From Micromonospora cremea (GTDB taxonomy: Bacteria > Actinomycetota > Actinomycetes > Mycobacteriales > Micromonosporaceae), in the NCBI RefSeq assembly GCF_900143515.1, contig NZ_FSQT01000002.1, forward strand, positions 993,501-1,057,500: 64,000 nucleotides of DNA, written 5' to 3'. Under the pieces are notes generated by a model. The model was not told the origin of the DNA, ran no database searches, and saw nothing but the letters and a program-made list of their open reading frames with translations. Shown here piece after piece: positions 63,301 to 64,000 of this stretch. The translations under genes and the position numbers were made by a program. The first letter of the stretch is position 1; the number at the start of each line of letters is the position of its first letter.

Positions 63301-64000
63301 TACCAGTGGGGCCAGGAGGCGTACGTCGACTCCACGTACCAGATCGACACCCGGACCGGCTACCGGGCGGGCAGCCGCGGCGAGGAGCGGTTCTTCCAGC
63401 CGATCGAGCGGCCCCACCTGAACAACAACTTCAAGCTGCCCAGCCGCTCGGGCGACGCTCTCAACGTGGACGTGCCCGGCTGGGGTGGGGCCGACCACGT
63501 CGGCATGGCGATGAACGCCGCCGAGCAGACCAACCAGCTCTACCAGGGCGGGACGCTGCTCGGCCAGAGCAGCAGCACGTGGGTCAGTGGCACCGCGCCG
63601 GGCGCGGGCGACCTGCCGTACCGGCTGGTGGTGCGGACCAAGCAGGACCCGACCGCCGGCCGGTACTCCACCAGCACCGAGACACGGTGGACGTTCCGGT
63701 CGAAGGCGCCGGCCACCGGGGTGGAGTCGGCCGTGCTGCCGCTGCTCCAGCTCGACTACGCCGTCGACACCGACGCCGCGGGCACCGCGCCGGGCCGGAC
63801 GAACCTCACCGTGTCCGCCGCGCACCTGCCCGGCGCCACCGGGTGCGGCAGCATCCGGCCCGTCATCCTGGAGATCTCGTACGACGACGGCGCGCACTGG
63901 CAGAAGCAGCCGCTGGACCGCGCGAACGACGGGTCCTGGACGGCGAAGCTGCGGGCGCCGAAGGGCGCGGGGTACGTCTCGCTGCGGGGCAGCGCCACGG
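60319..64000 (+). CDS. secreted S8 family serine peptidase (subtilase) with PA domain (3' end outside window)
   Basis: Exported protease, open for 1227 codons to the window edge. Signal peptide after the GTG (FSRTRGAWLAAVVSAALAATG), then an inhibitor-like propeptide (about 50-205). Subtilisin catalytic domain with Asp250 (AVLDTGIDATHPD), His282 (GHGTHVAST), the oxyanion region VVSAGNAG and Ser455 (DGTSMAAPHVAGAA): the triad is intact. After it come Ig/Fn-like beta domains and a PA-like insert (about 825-910, GKVVVVRHNWD, AGARLMLVVND). AAGGAA precedes the GTG at 60319. Large subtilases of about 1200 residues are common in Streptomyces and Micromonospora. It is divergent from the FabG gene. Confidence 0.93.
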   Translation, partial: MKFSRTRGAWLAAVVSAALAATGGTPAVAAAHGAPADPGSTPTPATDLPTPPGTHSVTLITGDTVTTRRSANGGTLDVRRPNGTPAPVRVVEAGDDLYVYPQSVLPYVAADTLDKRLFNVTRLIADGYDDAKVDHLPLIVSYTDAAAGLRTGAAPAGATRTRTLSSISGAALSENHGQADEFWAAVTGGAPTAKSTPAAGGKGRFASGIAKIWLDGRVHADLADTTAQIGAPEVWAGGDTGVGARVAVLDTGIDATHPDLTDRIGESAVFVPGEEITDRIGHGTHVASTIAGTGAASGGREKGVAPDARLAIGKVLSDAGFGQDSWILAGMEWAARDADASIINMSLGSNQPSDGTDPISQAVNTLSAETGALFVVSAGNAGAPGTVAAPGAADAALTVGAVDSEDQLASFSSQGPRISDEAIKPELTAPGVGVLAARSQYAPGEGAYQTMDGTSMAAPHVAGAAALLAAKHPDWTGQQLKDALVSTTRATSRYDAFQAGTGRVDVAAAVRAPIVATGTVSTSVRYDTAKAGGSTHPVTYTNTTGQPITLGLALDAATAPAGLFSLSATQLTVPANGTATVTMTTDTSRASTGSRYTGQVVATGPDRAVLTRTAIAVGTFTPYHQLRLELTDRSGKPASGVVELGQPGSYEPAFVETDPDGTAQLYLPEGVYSAMSFLNVTGSHGPNSLGLALLGDPDIDLRKDTTIRLDGKAARRVESSVPQQTAETFTRLDYYRSQGAGRWRSFIAGGVFYDSFWAQPTDHDVRHGDFYLGARWRKEQPVLSVGTTTVDFDDVVRQQSTTQLPKGRWTLPAVFAGNGAPSDYAGLDARGKVVVVRHNWDVSDSEQAAAATAAGARLMLVVNDNPWREVRDYGIDFFTPTPIEVALLSTDEGEALIQQIQRGSTRVEVVSQPVADYVYDLVQAYHNRIPRELTRTETPKTLARIDVGFALPSREVRGGEFRFDWPSYSDWGIGQTSNRPLAAVRTDWVSTGDLYQWGQEAYVDSTYQIDTRTGYRAGSRGEERFFQPIERPHLNNNFKLPSRSGDALNVDVPGWGGADHVGMAMNAAEQTNQLYQGGTLLGQSSSTWVSGTAPGAGDLPYRLVVRTKQDPTAGRYSTSTETRWTFRSKAPATGVESAVLPLLQLDYAVDTDAAGTAPGRTNLTVSAAHLPGATGCGSIRPVILEISYDDGAHWQKQPLDRANDGSWTAKLRAPKGAGYVSLRGSAT

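Noticed and set aside
60229..63897. 1222-codon minus-strand open frame
   Set aside because: Antisense shadow of the plus-strand subtilase, whose catalytic triad, signal peptide and domains are complete.

Overview
The window is about 72% GC, almost fully coding, and carries an intact actinobacterial gene set. The gene order, a TTG-started rho with a long Arg/Glu/Asp-rich N-terminal extension, an Asp-type MurA, an ATP synthase gamma loop of the mycobacterial kind and many promoters placed for leaderless transcripts all point to Micromonosporaceae, most likely Micromonospora or a close relative. This assignment is an inference from content. There is no prophage, integrase, CRISPR array or large secondary-metabolite cluster.

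Layout. 1-6.8 kb: a MeaA-like B12-dependent mutase (cut by the left edge), an ABC drug-type exporter, a 3-hydroxyacyl-CoA dehydrogenase, murA, the adenosylcobalamin-making PduO enzyme and a VOC protein. 6.9-17.9 kb: a leftward block with glyA, two AtpI/AtpZ-like genes, atpBEFHAGD, an intrinsic terminator, an LCP gene, then atpC and a DUF2550 gene. 17.9-27 kb: an SDR/DUF2867 protein, a class A PBP, the tight prmC-tsaC-phosphatase operon, a TPR-like/GGDEF diguanylate cyclase, prfA and rpmE. 27-36.5 kb: a T4-type polynucleotide kinase/phosphatase, a large secreted phosphodiester glycosidase/metallophosphoesterase, rho, thrB and an MFS transporter. 36.6-45.7 kb: an HAE1-type RND pump, thrC, hom, lysA and argS. 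The chain argS-lysA-hom-thrC-thrB-rho-rpmE-prfA-prmC-tsaC-atp is a widespread actinobacterial core order, here interrupted by single accessory genes.

45.7-64 kb is more accessory: a DUF3105/DUF305 membrane-anchored pair, a degenerate IS630-type transposase derivative, tRNA-Arg(CCG), a secreted GH18 chitinase, a LigD-type polymerase, an HxlR/MFS divergent pair, a TetR-MMPL operon with two perfect operator palindromes, an erythromycin-esterase-family protein, DUF2795, a Gfo/Idh/MocA oxidoreductase, two small membrane proteins, a FabG-type reductase and a large secreted subtilase cut by the right edge.

The most interesting signals are the stand-alone, full-length T4-like Pnkp; the domesticated IS630 transposase; the Cys-to-Asp MurA that predicts intrinsic fosfomycin resistance; the separation of atpC from atpD; the recurring leaderless promoter geometry, including overlapping divergent promoters for glyA and its neighbour; several long palindromes between convergent genes that may be dispersed repeats; and the double TetR operator. 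No gap between genes reaches 300 bases. Two real genes at the window edges (1-1438 and 60319-64000) have no stop codon inside the window.
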